DNA of 27,670 nt, taken from positions 1 through 27,670 of the forward strand of contig DJVJ01000059.1 of assembly GCA_002441135.1 (NCBI GenBank), given 5' to 3'. Both the position numbers and the translations under genes were made by a program. Shown in pieces: positions 16,184-22,161 of this stretch. The notes beneath the pieces are model-generated. The model worked only from the letters and a program-made list of their open reading frames with translations. It was not told the DNA's origin and made no database searches. Position 1 is the stretch's first letter. Every line of letters starts with the position of its first letter. The stretch comes from Caryophanales bacterium UBA6259 (GTDB lineage Bacteria > Bacillota > Bacilli > Tepidibacillales > Tepidibacillaceae).

Positions 16184-16263
16184 GAAAAGAATTTCCCCCT
16201 TTTGTAAACTCTTAAATGCTCTTAATCAATAATACGAAAGAGGTCTTCTTTTTCTGTGGGTAC

Positions 16264-16300
16264 AAAAAAACCATTATCTATTGAATTGGATAGACAATGG
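16264..16300 (-). terminator. Terminator of the carD-like transcript
   Basis: On the minus strand CCATTGTCTAT and ATAGATAATGG pair (one G.U) and are followed by a run of seven T. It lies just after the 24-codon ORF, suggesting that ORF belongs to the carD-like transcript. Confidence 0.7.
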
Positions 16301-16310
16301 CATTAAAGCT

Positions 16311-16385
16311 TTATTTGTTGGGTATGTGCTTTGCTTGCTCTGATAGTGCATCATAGTAGCAGCTTTGCTCTTGTGAAGGAAGCAT
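16311..16385 (-). CDS. Possible 24-residue small protein downstream of the CarD-like gene
   Basis: On the minus strand, ATG at 16385 follows AGAGGAATTGAAATT and opens a 24-codon frame (begins MLPSQEQSCYYDAL, ends HIPNK) that stops 11 nt before the terminator hairpin. The peptide is soluble and has one Cys. It starts 25 nt after the CarD-like stop codon, so it would be cotranscribed. I do not recognise it. A chance ORF is possible, but the ribosome binding site and fit to the transcript favour a real gene. Confidence 0.4.
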   Translation of the reverse strand: MLPSQEQSCYYDALSEQAKHIPNK

Positions 16386-16409
16386 AATTTCAATTCCTCT
16401 CGCTTTTGA

Positions 16410-16889
16410 TTAATGATTTATTGCATCATTTAACAAGGTAACTGCTTCATCTTGTTCAATCTCTTTTACAAGAACCATTTCACTAAGGAAGATTTGTTGA
16501 GCATTATTAAGGGTATTACGATCTTCTGTTCCTAGATTCTTTTTTTTACTTATACGAACAAGTTCTCTAATTACTTCAGCGGCTTCATAAATATCACCAC
16601 TTTTAAGTTTGTTTATGTTTACTCTATGTCTTTGAATATGATTGATGGAGGAGTCGTCATCTTCTAGTTGAAACGTAGTTAATACATCTTCCATGACATC
16701 TGCCTCTACAACATTACGGATTCCGTGATGGGTTGTTTTTTCCATCGGAATCATTACCTTCATACCTTTATGAAGAATGTTGATAATATAATAAAGTTGT
16801 TTATCACCAGTAATTTCTTTCTCTTCAATGGCCTCAATAATTCCAGCACCATGTACAGGATAAAGAATTTTATCTCCGACTTTAAACAT
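16410..16889 (-). CDS. CarD/CdnL-family transcription regulator
   Basis: A 159-residue CarD-like protein. Residues 1-60 (MFKVGDKILYPVHGAGIIEAI and following beta strands) form the RNA-polymerase interaction domain shared by CarD and Mfd. The helical C-terminal part (about 75-159) contains YEAAEVIRELVRISKKKNLG, the usual CarD_CdnL segment. Such proteins bind the RNAP beta subunit and stabilise open complexes, affecting rRNA and stress promoters. The start is well set by AGGAGGTG. An extended -10 (TGT-TATAAT) lies upstream at 16920-16928. It resembles Bacillus YdeB. Confidence 0.9.
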   Translation of the reverse strand: MFKVGDKILYPVHGAGIIEAIEEKEITGDKQLYYIINILHKGMKVMIPMEKTTHHGIRNVVEADVMEDVLTTFQLEDDDSSINHIQRHRVNINKLKSGDIYEAAEVIRELVRISKKKNLGTEDRNTLNNAQQIFLSEMVLVKEIEQDEAVTLLNDAINH

Positions 16890-17230
16890 AGAAACACCTC
16901 CTAGTAAGTAACAATTTTAATTATAACATAAAAATTTAAAAAAACCTAAAAATAAATTATTTTACCATATAGATTATTATTGTTCAATATATTTTTTAGT
17001 GGGAATAAATTATTAATGTGAACGCTTTCACAAAATAATATAAACATCAGAAATTTTAAACTATTAAATTAATTTAGAAAATTTAACTATACAAAATATA
17101 ACTAGAGTTATGATTGATTTTTCTAAAAATTAGAACTTTAATGAAGTTCATATTTTTGTTACAAATTTCACAAGCAATTTATTTGAAATAGTGTATAATG
17201 ATGATGAAAATAAAAAAGAGGGTGATTTTA
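16890..17230. other. A+T-rich divergent intergenic region
   Basis: Between the CarD-like gene (-) and the two-repeat gene (+) I see no further gene. It holds an extended -10 for the minus strand (16920-16928), a cre site (17017-17030) and a TATAAT for the plus strand (17194-17199) without a good -35. Confidence 0.6.
17017..17030. promoter_or_regulatory. Consensus cre (CcpA) site
   Basis: TGTGAACGCTTTCA matches the cre consensus TGWNANCGNTNWCA at every fixed position, and with two flanking bases forms the near-palindrome TGTGAACGCTTTCACA. It lies about 90 nt upstream of the CarD-like -10 and about 165 nt upstream of the -10 of the plus-strand gene, so its target promoter is not obvious. Confidence 0.6.
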
Positions 17231-17476
17231 ATGGTAAGTCAAAACGATTATGTAGTAATGGTAAAGGGTCTGGAGCTTACACTGGATGACTATTTAGAAA
17301 TGAAAGAGCTAGAATCAGCATGGGAATTTTCTAATAAGAAAGAAGCAGAAGAAGATAAATCATATGATGAAATAGAGCTAATGAATGAATATGTTGTTGT
17401 GTGTCAAGGTAAGAAAATGAGTTTAGAGGAATATCTAATTTCTAAAGAGTGTGAAATACTTAATATTGCTGCTTAA
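17231..17476 (+). CDS. 81-residue protein made of two tandem repeats
   Basis: From ATG 17231 (preceded by GAGGGTGATTTTA) the product is 81 residues. It contains two copies of one ~28-residue unit: NDYVVMVKGLELTLDDYLEM near residue 5 and NEYVVVCQGKKMSLEEYLIS near residue 50. The shared pattern is N-[DE]-Y-V-V-x3-G-x3-[TS]-L-[DE]-[DE]-Y-L, and an acidic linker (KKEAEEDKSYDEIE) joins the copies. There are no membrane segments or signal peptide. I do not recognise a family. The unit looks like a short beta-hairpin plus helix. A terminator follows at 17505-17536, so it is monocistronic. Confidence 0.75.
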   Translation: MVSQNDYVVMVKGLELTLDDYLEMKELESAWEFSNKKEAEEDKSYDEIELMNEYVVVCQGKKMSLEEYLISKECEILNIAA

Positions 17477-17504
17477 TTCCAAATGTGAAAATGTTAAATT
17501 CTAG

Positions 17505-17536
17505 CCTTTCTTTTATAGAAAGGTTTTCTTTTTTTA
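17505..17536 (+). terminator. Terminator of the two-repeat gene
   Basis: CCTTTC-TTTTATA-GAAAGG followed by TTTTCTTTTTTT. Confidence 0.8.
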
Positions 17537-17576
17537 ATGTAAAAAAATATTAAAGTTTTATAAGTTTTATAATGTT

Positions 17577-17605
17577 TTGACAAATGAATGTTATATAGAT
17601 ATAAT
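17577..17605 (+). promoter_or_regulatory. Perfect consensus sigma-A promoter of the MFS leader
   Basis: TTGACA (17577-17582), exactly 17 nt, TATAAT (17600-17605): both hexamers match consensus with no mismatch. The predicted start is about 25 nt before the leader ORF. Confidence 0.9.
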
Positions 17606-17637
17606 TATTTTATTAAAAGTTAAAGGAGGTCGTTTCA

Positions 17638-17718
17638 ATGTTAATTTTCAATTATTCAATGCAATCACAACTTCATAGCTTAGTTGCAAACGACCTGGGT
17701 GAAAAAGTAATAGATTAG
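17638..17718 (+). CDS. 26-residue leader peptide ORF upstream of the MFS transporter
   Basis: ATG 17638 follows AAAGGAGGT at 7 nt, a perfect anti-SD match, and the frame runs 26 codons (begins MLIFNYSMQS, ends GEKVID) to TAG. It has its own perfect consensus promoter and stops 13 nt before an intrinsic terminator. Its first part overlaps the start of a chain of exclusive hairpins, so I read it as a regulatory leader of the downstream transporter rather than a protein with an independent role. It is not a leader I recognise. The opening MLIF is only superficially like ErmB-type leaders. A free-standing small protein is the alternative. Confidence 0.65.
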   Translation: MLIFNYSMQSQLHSLVANDLGEKVID

Positions 17719-17731
17719 TCTAAATAATCCT

Positions 17732-17765
17732 AGCCACAGGTAATTTTGCCTGTGGCTTTTTATAT
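17732..17765 (+). terminator. Terminator 1 of the MFS leader
   Basis: AGCCACAGG (17732-17740) and CCTGTGGCT (17749-17757) form a perfect 9-bp stem with an 8-nt loop, followed by TTTTTATATTT. Confidence 0.88.
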
Positions 17766-17796
17766 TTCTGATTATTTAATATGCAGATCTATTTTT

Positions 17797-17831
17797 AGGC
17801 CATGCTTGCTACTCAAGTAATGGCTTTTTTT
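17797..17831 (+). terminator. Terminator 2 of the MFS leader
   Basis: GCCAT (17799-17803) pairs with ATGGC (17820-17824). CTTG/CAAG can pair inside the stem, and seven T follow. It lies between terminator 1 and the MFS gene with no gene and no convincing promoter in between, so it looks like a second checkpoint. Confidence 0.65.
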
Positions 17832-17886
17832 CATGCTGGGTGAGAATGGTATTAAAAAATGAATACAGAAAGTCGGAGGATACATA

Positions 17887-19164
17887 ATGGGAGTAATACA
17901 AAAAGGTTTTATGGATTTATTGAAGCCCTATCAAGGGTTACCAAGAGAAGTTTATATTATATTCATCGCAAGAATCATTAATGCAATGGGAGTATTGGTT
18001 TTTCCGTTATTAACACTAATATTGACGAAAAAGCTTGGACTGAGTAATGCAGAAGCAGGATTTTGGCTTTCTATCAGTGGGTTGATGTGGGGCCCAGCGT
18101 CATTAATTGGTGGTAAATTAACCGATATTATCGGAAGAAAAAAGATTATAATATTATTTGATACTTTAGGGGCTTTAGCCTATTTGTCAATTTCTTTACT
18201 TGAGCCATCGATGACCTTAGTATATTTTATTATGGTGGCATCCTTTTTTATGGGAGTAGCTCAACCTGCTCATGATGCCTTAATTGCAGATTTGACAACA
18301 CCGGAAAATCGAAATGGTGCTTATTCTTTAACGTATTTAGGCTTTAATATGGGTTTTATAATCGGTCCTATATTAGGAGGGCTTTTATTTGAAAACTATT
18401 TTCGTTTCATTTTTATTATAGATGGCATCACCGCTTTACTGGCTGTGTTGCTAGTCTGGTTCTTTATTGGTGAAACAATAGAGAGAACAAAAGAAGAGAT
18501 AGGGGATAATCGAGAGCTAGAAAAAAGAGTCGATGGTTCCATTTTTGAGGTTCTATTTGCTCGTCCAATCCTTATTTATTTTGCATTAGCTTCTTTTGGA
18601 TTTAGCTTTGTTTACTCCCAGTGGAGCTTTATGATGCCGATTCATGTGGAAAATAACTTTATAGATCAGGGCGCTGTTATTTATGGGAGAATGGGAGCAT
18701 TTAACGGATTTATTGTTATTTTGTTTACGCCAATTTTAACATCCCTTCTAATGAAACAAAATAATATTAGACGAATTATCTTAGGAGGAATCCTCTATAC
18801 ATTTGGATTTGGGATGCTGGGATTCATTAGTACACAAATGGCTTTCTTTATTTCGGTGTTCATTTTTACCTTAGGCGAGATTTTAGTTACCATTAGTACA
18901 GTTCCATTTATCGTTAATCATACGCCAGCTTCTCATCGAGGAAGAATGAATTCTGTGTTACCATTGTTAATAGGTTTTGGACATACATTAGGTCCTATCG
19001 TGATGGGGAATGTTCTAGAACTTTCTTCTATAGAAATGGGTTGGAAATTTGTTGGCTTGGTAATGCTGTTATTTACATTATTGATGATTATGATCGAAAA
19101 AATGGATAAAAGAAATGAAGCGAAGTCAGAGGATAAATCAAAAAATGTTATAACAGTTAATTAA
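17887..19164 (+). CDS. MFS efflux-type transporter (DHA1-like)
   Basis: A 425-residue major facilitator superfamily protein with about 12 hydrophobic segments. MFS motif A appears as GGKLTDIIGRKK (about 76-87), between helices 2 and 3. A central charged loop (ETIERTKEEIGDNRELEKRVDGS, about 195-220) separates the two halves, and the C-terminal tail is charged. This arrangement is typical of drug:H+ antiporters; the substrate is unknown. GTCGGAGGAT sets the start. The only strong promoter lies at 17577-17605, behind a leader ORF and two terminators, which fits drug-induced attenuation control. A hairpin at 19181-19204 ends the transcript. Confidence 0.88.
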   Translation: MGVIQKGFMDLLKPYQGLPREVYIIFIARIINAMGVLVFPLLTLILTKKLGLSNAEAGFWLSISGLMWGPASLIGGKLTDIIGRKKIIILFDTLGALAYLSISLLEPSMTLVYFIMVASFFMGVAQPAHDALIADLTTPENRNGAYSLTYLGFNMGFIIGPILGGLLFENYFRFIFIIDGITALLAVLLVWFFIGETIERTKEEIGDNRELEKRVDGSIFEVLFARPILIYFALASFGFSFVYSQWSFMMPIHVENNFIDQGAVIYGRMGAFNGFIVILFTPILTSLLMKQNNIRRIILGGILYTFGFGMLGFISTQMAFFISVFIFTLGEILVTISTVPFIVNHTPASHRGRMNSVLPLLIGFGHTLGPIVMGNVLELSSIEMGWKFVGLVMLLFTLLMIMIEKMDKRNEAKSEDKSKNVITVN

Positions 19165-19180
19165 AAAATAACTAGAGAGT

Positions 19181-19204
19181 GGAGCGCGTTTGCGCTCCTT
19201 TTCT
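19181..19204 (+). terminator. Terminator of the MFS gene
   Basis: GGAGCGC-GTTT-GCGCTCC followed by TTTTCTTT. Confidence 0.88.
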
Positions 19205-20158
19205 TTAGTTATTCAACGCATTTTCTAATCGTTTTACATTATCACTTAACTGTTTGTCTACGACAGAAGCTTCATTAATATGTTGGATGATTTTTTCACC
19301 TAGAGAATGTAAGATATCCTTTGTTCCCTTTACGTGTTCTTTTACGCTATCACTATAGCCTTTTTGCTCATGAATTGTTTTTAGGACATGTTCTACTTCG
19401 AGTTGGACACTTTCTATAATGGTTAACATACCTTCAATTAAATTTACAGTATTATCTGTATTATGAATTTGATGACCAAAAGCATTATAAATATCCTGTA
19501 CGTCAGCAATGGTTGCTTCAATTTCACCTTGAATACCTTTAATCAGCTCATCAATAGTTCTAGTACTATCTGTGGTCATTTCAGCAAGCTTTCGAACCTC
19601 TTCTGCTACTACAGAAAATCCTCTTCCATGTTCTCCAGCTCTAGCAGCCTCTATTGAAGCATTTAATGCTAAGAGATTGGTGTTACTCGCAATATTATTG
19701 ATAACATTTACTATTTTTTCGATTTCGTAGGATCTTACTTCTAATTTTTCCATGTTAGTTGAGGTATGTTTGATTAGGTTCCCTAAATGATGAATTTCTT
19801 TTCCAACCTCTACAACCGCGCCTTGTCCTATTTTAAATTGGGAAACCATTTGATTAGTTGCTTGAATTAATGTTTCCCCTTTAAATTCCATTGAATTAGC
19901 TACTTGAGACGATTGATTGCTAATGTCACTCATTGTTTGAATATGTGCTTCAATTTTTACTGCTAAATTTCCTAATTCATCATGCTGACCATTTACTATT
20001 TCATGCTGATTTATTATTTTTCCTACATCATAATAGATTTCCTCTAAGAATTGATTAGATAGCTGTTGCTGATGTTGAAAATTTTGAATTTGTTTTCTTA
20101 AATCAGCAATCTCATTATGTAACTGATGATTAACTTCGCTTTTATTTCCAAATAACAT
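19205..20158 (-). CDS. Soluble methyl-accepting chemotaxis-like signalling protein
   Basis: A 317-residue protein with the MCP signalling hairpin around residues 155-195 (NNIASNTNLLALNASIEAARAG followed by GRGFSVVAEEVRKLAE), the CheW/CheA contact site. The rest is helical. It has no transmembrane segment, no periplasmic domain and no HAMP, and the first ~60 residues are coiled-coil-like with Gln and His (QIQNFQHQQQLSNQ). It is therefore a cytoplasmic MCP-like protein lacking an identifiable sensor domain. The input may come through a partner or the N-terminal helix. AAAGGAG lies upstream of the ATG, though rather distant (about 15 nt). No other chemotaxis genes are in the window. Confidence 0.85.
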   Translation of the reverse strand: MLFGNKSEVNHQLHNEIADLRKQIQNFQHQQQLSNQFLEEIYYDVGKIINQHEIVNGQHDELGNLAVKIEAHIQTMSDISNQSSQVANSMEFKGETLIQATNQMVSQFKIGQGAVVEVGKEIHHLGNLIKHTSTNMEKLEVRSYEIEKIVNVINNIASNTNLLALNASIEAARAGEHGRGFSVVAEEVRKLAEMTTDSTRTIDELIKGIQGEIEATIADVQDIYNAFGHQIHNTDNTVNLIEGMLTIIESVQLEVEHVLKTIHEQKGYSDSVKEHVKGTKDILHSLGEKIIQHINEASVVDKQLSDNVKRLENALNN

Positions 20159-20236
20159 CCTTTTCTCTCTCTCCTTTCATTAACAATATTATAAACGTAG
20201 TAATAATAAATTTCTGTGATATAAAGCATATAAAAA

Positions 20237-20272
20237 AAACTAAAAAGAAGCAGAAATGCTTCTTTTTAGTTT
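20237..20272. terminator. Terminator downstream of the aminopeptidase gene
   Basis: AAACTAAAAAGAAGC and GCTTCTTTTTAGTTT are perfect 15-nt arms around a 6-nt loop. The plus-strand A run to the left gives the minus transcript a U run. Confidence 0.85.
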
Positions 20273-20294
20273 GAATCACATTAATATGAAATAC

Positions 20295-21527
20295 TTAGAA
20301 TGCCCAATTTCCATTACGGAATACAGTTTCTAATTGGCCATCTTCAGTTTCGCCATCAATATCTAAATCAGCAGAGCCAATCATAAAATCAACATGTGTT
20401 ATACTTTGATTTGCACCATTTTCAACTAGCTCTTCCTTTGACATTGTTGTACCACCCTCAAGGCAAGAAGCATAAGCATTACCGATAGCAAGGTGACAGG
20501 ATGCATTCTCATCAAATAGCGTATTATAGAAAATAATATTCAAATTAGAAATTGGTGAATCATAAGGAACTAGAGCAACTTCACCTAAAAAATGAGAACC
20601 TTCATCAGTCTCGATTAGTCCTTTTAAGGTTTCATAGCCGGTTTCAGCTTTGTAGTCTACAATTTTGCCATTTTCAAAAGTCAGTGTAAAGTTATCAATC
20701 AAATTGCCGCCATAGCTTAATGGCTTTGAGCTTGTTACATAGCCGTTGATTCCATCTTTTGTTGGAAGAGTGAAAACTTCTTCTGTCGGCATATTTGCCA
20801 TAAAGTTAACTCCTGCTTGGTTATCACCGCCACCACCAACCCAAAGGTGCTTTGCTGGAAGCTCAATCGTTAAATCGGTTCCCTTTGCTTTGTAGTGTAG
20901 CTTTTTATATTTTTTTGCATTCAAATATTCTACTTTATTTTGGAGATTTAAATTATGTTCGTTCCAAGCAGCTAGTGGATCCATTTGATCCACTCTAGTG
21001 GCTTTAAAGATTGCTTCCCAAAGCTTTTCTACTTGTTCTTCAGTTGTTCCTTCAGGAAATACCTTCTTTGCCCATGCTACAGATGGAGTAGCTAAAACAG
21101 TCCAGCTCACTTTATCTGATAGGATGGATTCTCTCCATTTTTCTAAAGCTTTTCCTTGTGCAATATTCGCTCTTTTAATACGTTCAGGATCAACTCCCTT
21201 TAATAGGTCAGGGTCCTGAGAAACAATGGATAAAAAGGCTGTTCCATTTTCAGCCATTTGTTCAAAGCCTTGTGCTTTCCATAAAGGAAATTCGTCAAAG
21301 GATTCTTCAGGTGCATGATGATATCTGATTTTCGTAACCTCATCATCATTCCATTCTACAATAACATTTTTAGCGCCAGTCTCATAAGCAACCTTTGTTA
21401 TTTTTCTAACAAAATCAGCTGCTGAAAGAGAAGCTCTAATTAGTAAATCTTGTCCTTCTTGAATATTAACTCCGATTTTAACTCCTAATTCAGCATATTT
21501 TTCTAGTAATTGATCGAAATTTTCCAT
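20295..21527 (-). CDS. M29-family metallo-aminopeptidase (AmpS/aminopeptidase T type)
   Basis: A 410-residue protein with the peptidase family M29 layout, the usual length for thermophilic aminopeptidase T and AmpS/PepS. The N-terminus KYAELGVKIGVNIQEGQDLLIRA is characteristic. Candidate ligands for the dinuclear metal site are visible in NMPTEEVFT (Glu), FLGEVALV (Glu), ENASCHLAIG (His) and THVDFMIGS (His and Asp). It removes N-terminal residues from peptides in the cytoplasm. The ATG is preceded by AAAGGAGAATTC. It is monocistronic, ended by the hairpin at 20237-20272. Confidence 0.93.
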   Translation of the reverse strand: MENFDQLLEKYAELGVKIGVNIQEGQDLLIRASLSAADFVRKITKVAYETGAKNVIVEWNDDEVTKIRYHHAPEESFDEFPLWKAQGFEQMAENGTAFLSIVSQDPDLLKGVDPERIKRANIAQGKALEKWRESILSDKVSWTVLATPSVAWAKKVFPEGTTEEQVEKLWEAIFKATRVDQMDPLAAWNEHNLNLQNKVEYLNAKKYKKLHYKAKGTDLTIELPAKHLWVGGGGDNQAGVNFMANMPTEEVFTLPTKDGINGYVTSSKPLSYGGNLIDNFTLTFENGKIVDYKAETGYETLKGLIETDEGSHFLGEVALVPYDSPISNLNIIFYNTLFDENASCHLAIGNAYASCLEGGTTMSKEELVENGANQSITHVDFMIGSADLDIDGETEDGQLETVFRNGNWAF

Positions 21528-21628
21528 TATGAATTCTCCTTTGTTATATTTTGTCTATAACTAATAGTATAACAAACTTTTAAAAAAAGAATATCTTTTG
21601 AATATTGTTGTTTTTTTTGAGAAGAAAA

Positions 21629-21657
21629 AAAGACTTTTTCATGATGAAAAAGTCTTT
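21629..21657. terminator. Terminator of the cold shock gene
   Basis: AAAGACTTTTTC and GAAAAAGTCTTT are perfect 12-nt arms with a 5-nt loop. On the minus strand they are followed by a T run. Confidence 0.85.
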
Positions 21658-21674
21658 CGAAGATTATATTGTAA

Positions 21675-21872
21675 TTATAGAAGAACTACATTAGCCGCTT
21701 GAGGTCCACGGTTACCTTCTACAATGTCAAATTCTACTTTTTGACCTTCTTCTAAAGTTTTGAAACCTTCTTTTTGAATTGCTGAGAAATGTACGAATAC
21801 ATCTCCACCGTCTGCTTTCTCGATAAATCCATAACCTTTTTCTGAGTTAAACCATTTTACTGTACCTGTCAT
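21675..21872 (-). CDS. Cold shock protein, CspA family
   Basis: From ATG 21872 this gives a 65-residue OB-fold cold shock protein beginning MTGTVKWFNSEKGYGFI (RNP1) with DVFVHFSAI (RNP2), the two nucleic-acid-binding motifs. It acts as an RNA chaperone or antiterminator. An upstream in-frame ATG (21923) would add 17 residues absent from the family. AAGGAGG immediately before ATG 21872 and the conserved N-terminus decide the start. The predicted promoter at 22027-22055 leaves a leader of about 150 nt, as is usual for cold-regulated csp mRNAs. Confidence 0.95.
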   Translation of the reverse strand: MTGTVKWFNSEKGYGFIEKADGGDVFVHFSAIQKEGFKTLEEGQKVEFDIVEGNRGPQAANVVLL

Positions 21873-22013
21873 CTTATTGGCCTCCTTAAAATAAAAAAAT
21901 AATGAATTAAAAAGTGGAATCACGTAACATACTTTCGCCTTGCATCTTGCATAAAACTATTGAAAAATTTAACAATAAGAGGCCTTTAGATGTCTTGCTC
22001 ATCACAACTTTTT

Positions 22014-22055
22014 AATGCTAATTAAAATTTTAGCATTTTTTACTAAAAAAATCAA
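22014..22055 (-). promoter_or_regulatory. Promoter and palindrome of the csp gene
   Basis: On the minus strand TTGATT (-35, plus-strand 22050-22055), a 17-nt spacer ending in TGC and TAAAAT (-10, 22027-22032). The inverted repeat AATGCTAA (22014-22021) / TTAGCATT (22030-22037) overlaps the -10 and start site, and could be an operator or a 5'-end hairpin. Confidence 0.6.
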
Positions 22056-22161
22056 CGATTATCATTAATAAAGACTGGAATTTCAGATAATTTTGAAGTA
22101 TACTTTACAGCATCACCGAGATAAAATAGGTGATTTTCTTGAAATAATGGGAGGATTCAAA

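Larger units (their letters stand above)
17627..17831 (+). promoter_or_regulatory. Putative ribosome-mediated attenuator controlling the MFS gene
   Basis: Six segments can pair in two exclusive ways. Segment 1 AGGTCGTTT (17627-17635, overlapping the Shine-Dalgarno) pairs perfectly with segment 2 AAACGACCT (17688-17696). Segment 2, as ACCTGGGT (17693-17700), can instead pair with segment 3 (17733-17741). Segment 3 otherwise forms terminator 1 with segment 4. Freed segment 4 (GTGGCTT, 17752-17758) can pair with segment 5 AGGCCAT (17797-17803), the left arm of terminator 2. A ribosome held on segment 1 would therefore favour readthrough into the transporter gene. This is inferred from base pairing only. 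Confidence 0.6.

Noticed and set aside
17070..17097. Possible CodY box in the A+T-rich gap (TTTAGAAAATT)
   Set aside because: About five mismatches to the 15-nt consensus in a very A+T-rich background.
22055..22075. Fur-box-like sequence (TGATAAT on the minus strand)
   Set aside because: Only one half-site matches; the other half has about three of seven matches.
22093..22161. N-terminal extension of the aminotransferase from a TTG codon
   Set aside because: The extension starts at a promoter-like TATACT and a leader hairpin. ATG 22162 has a good ribosome binding site and gives the family N-terminus.
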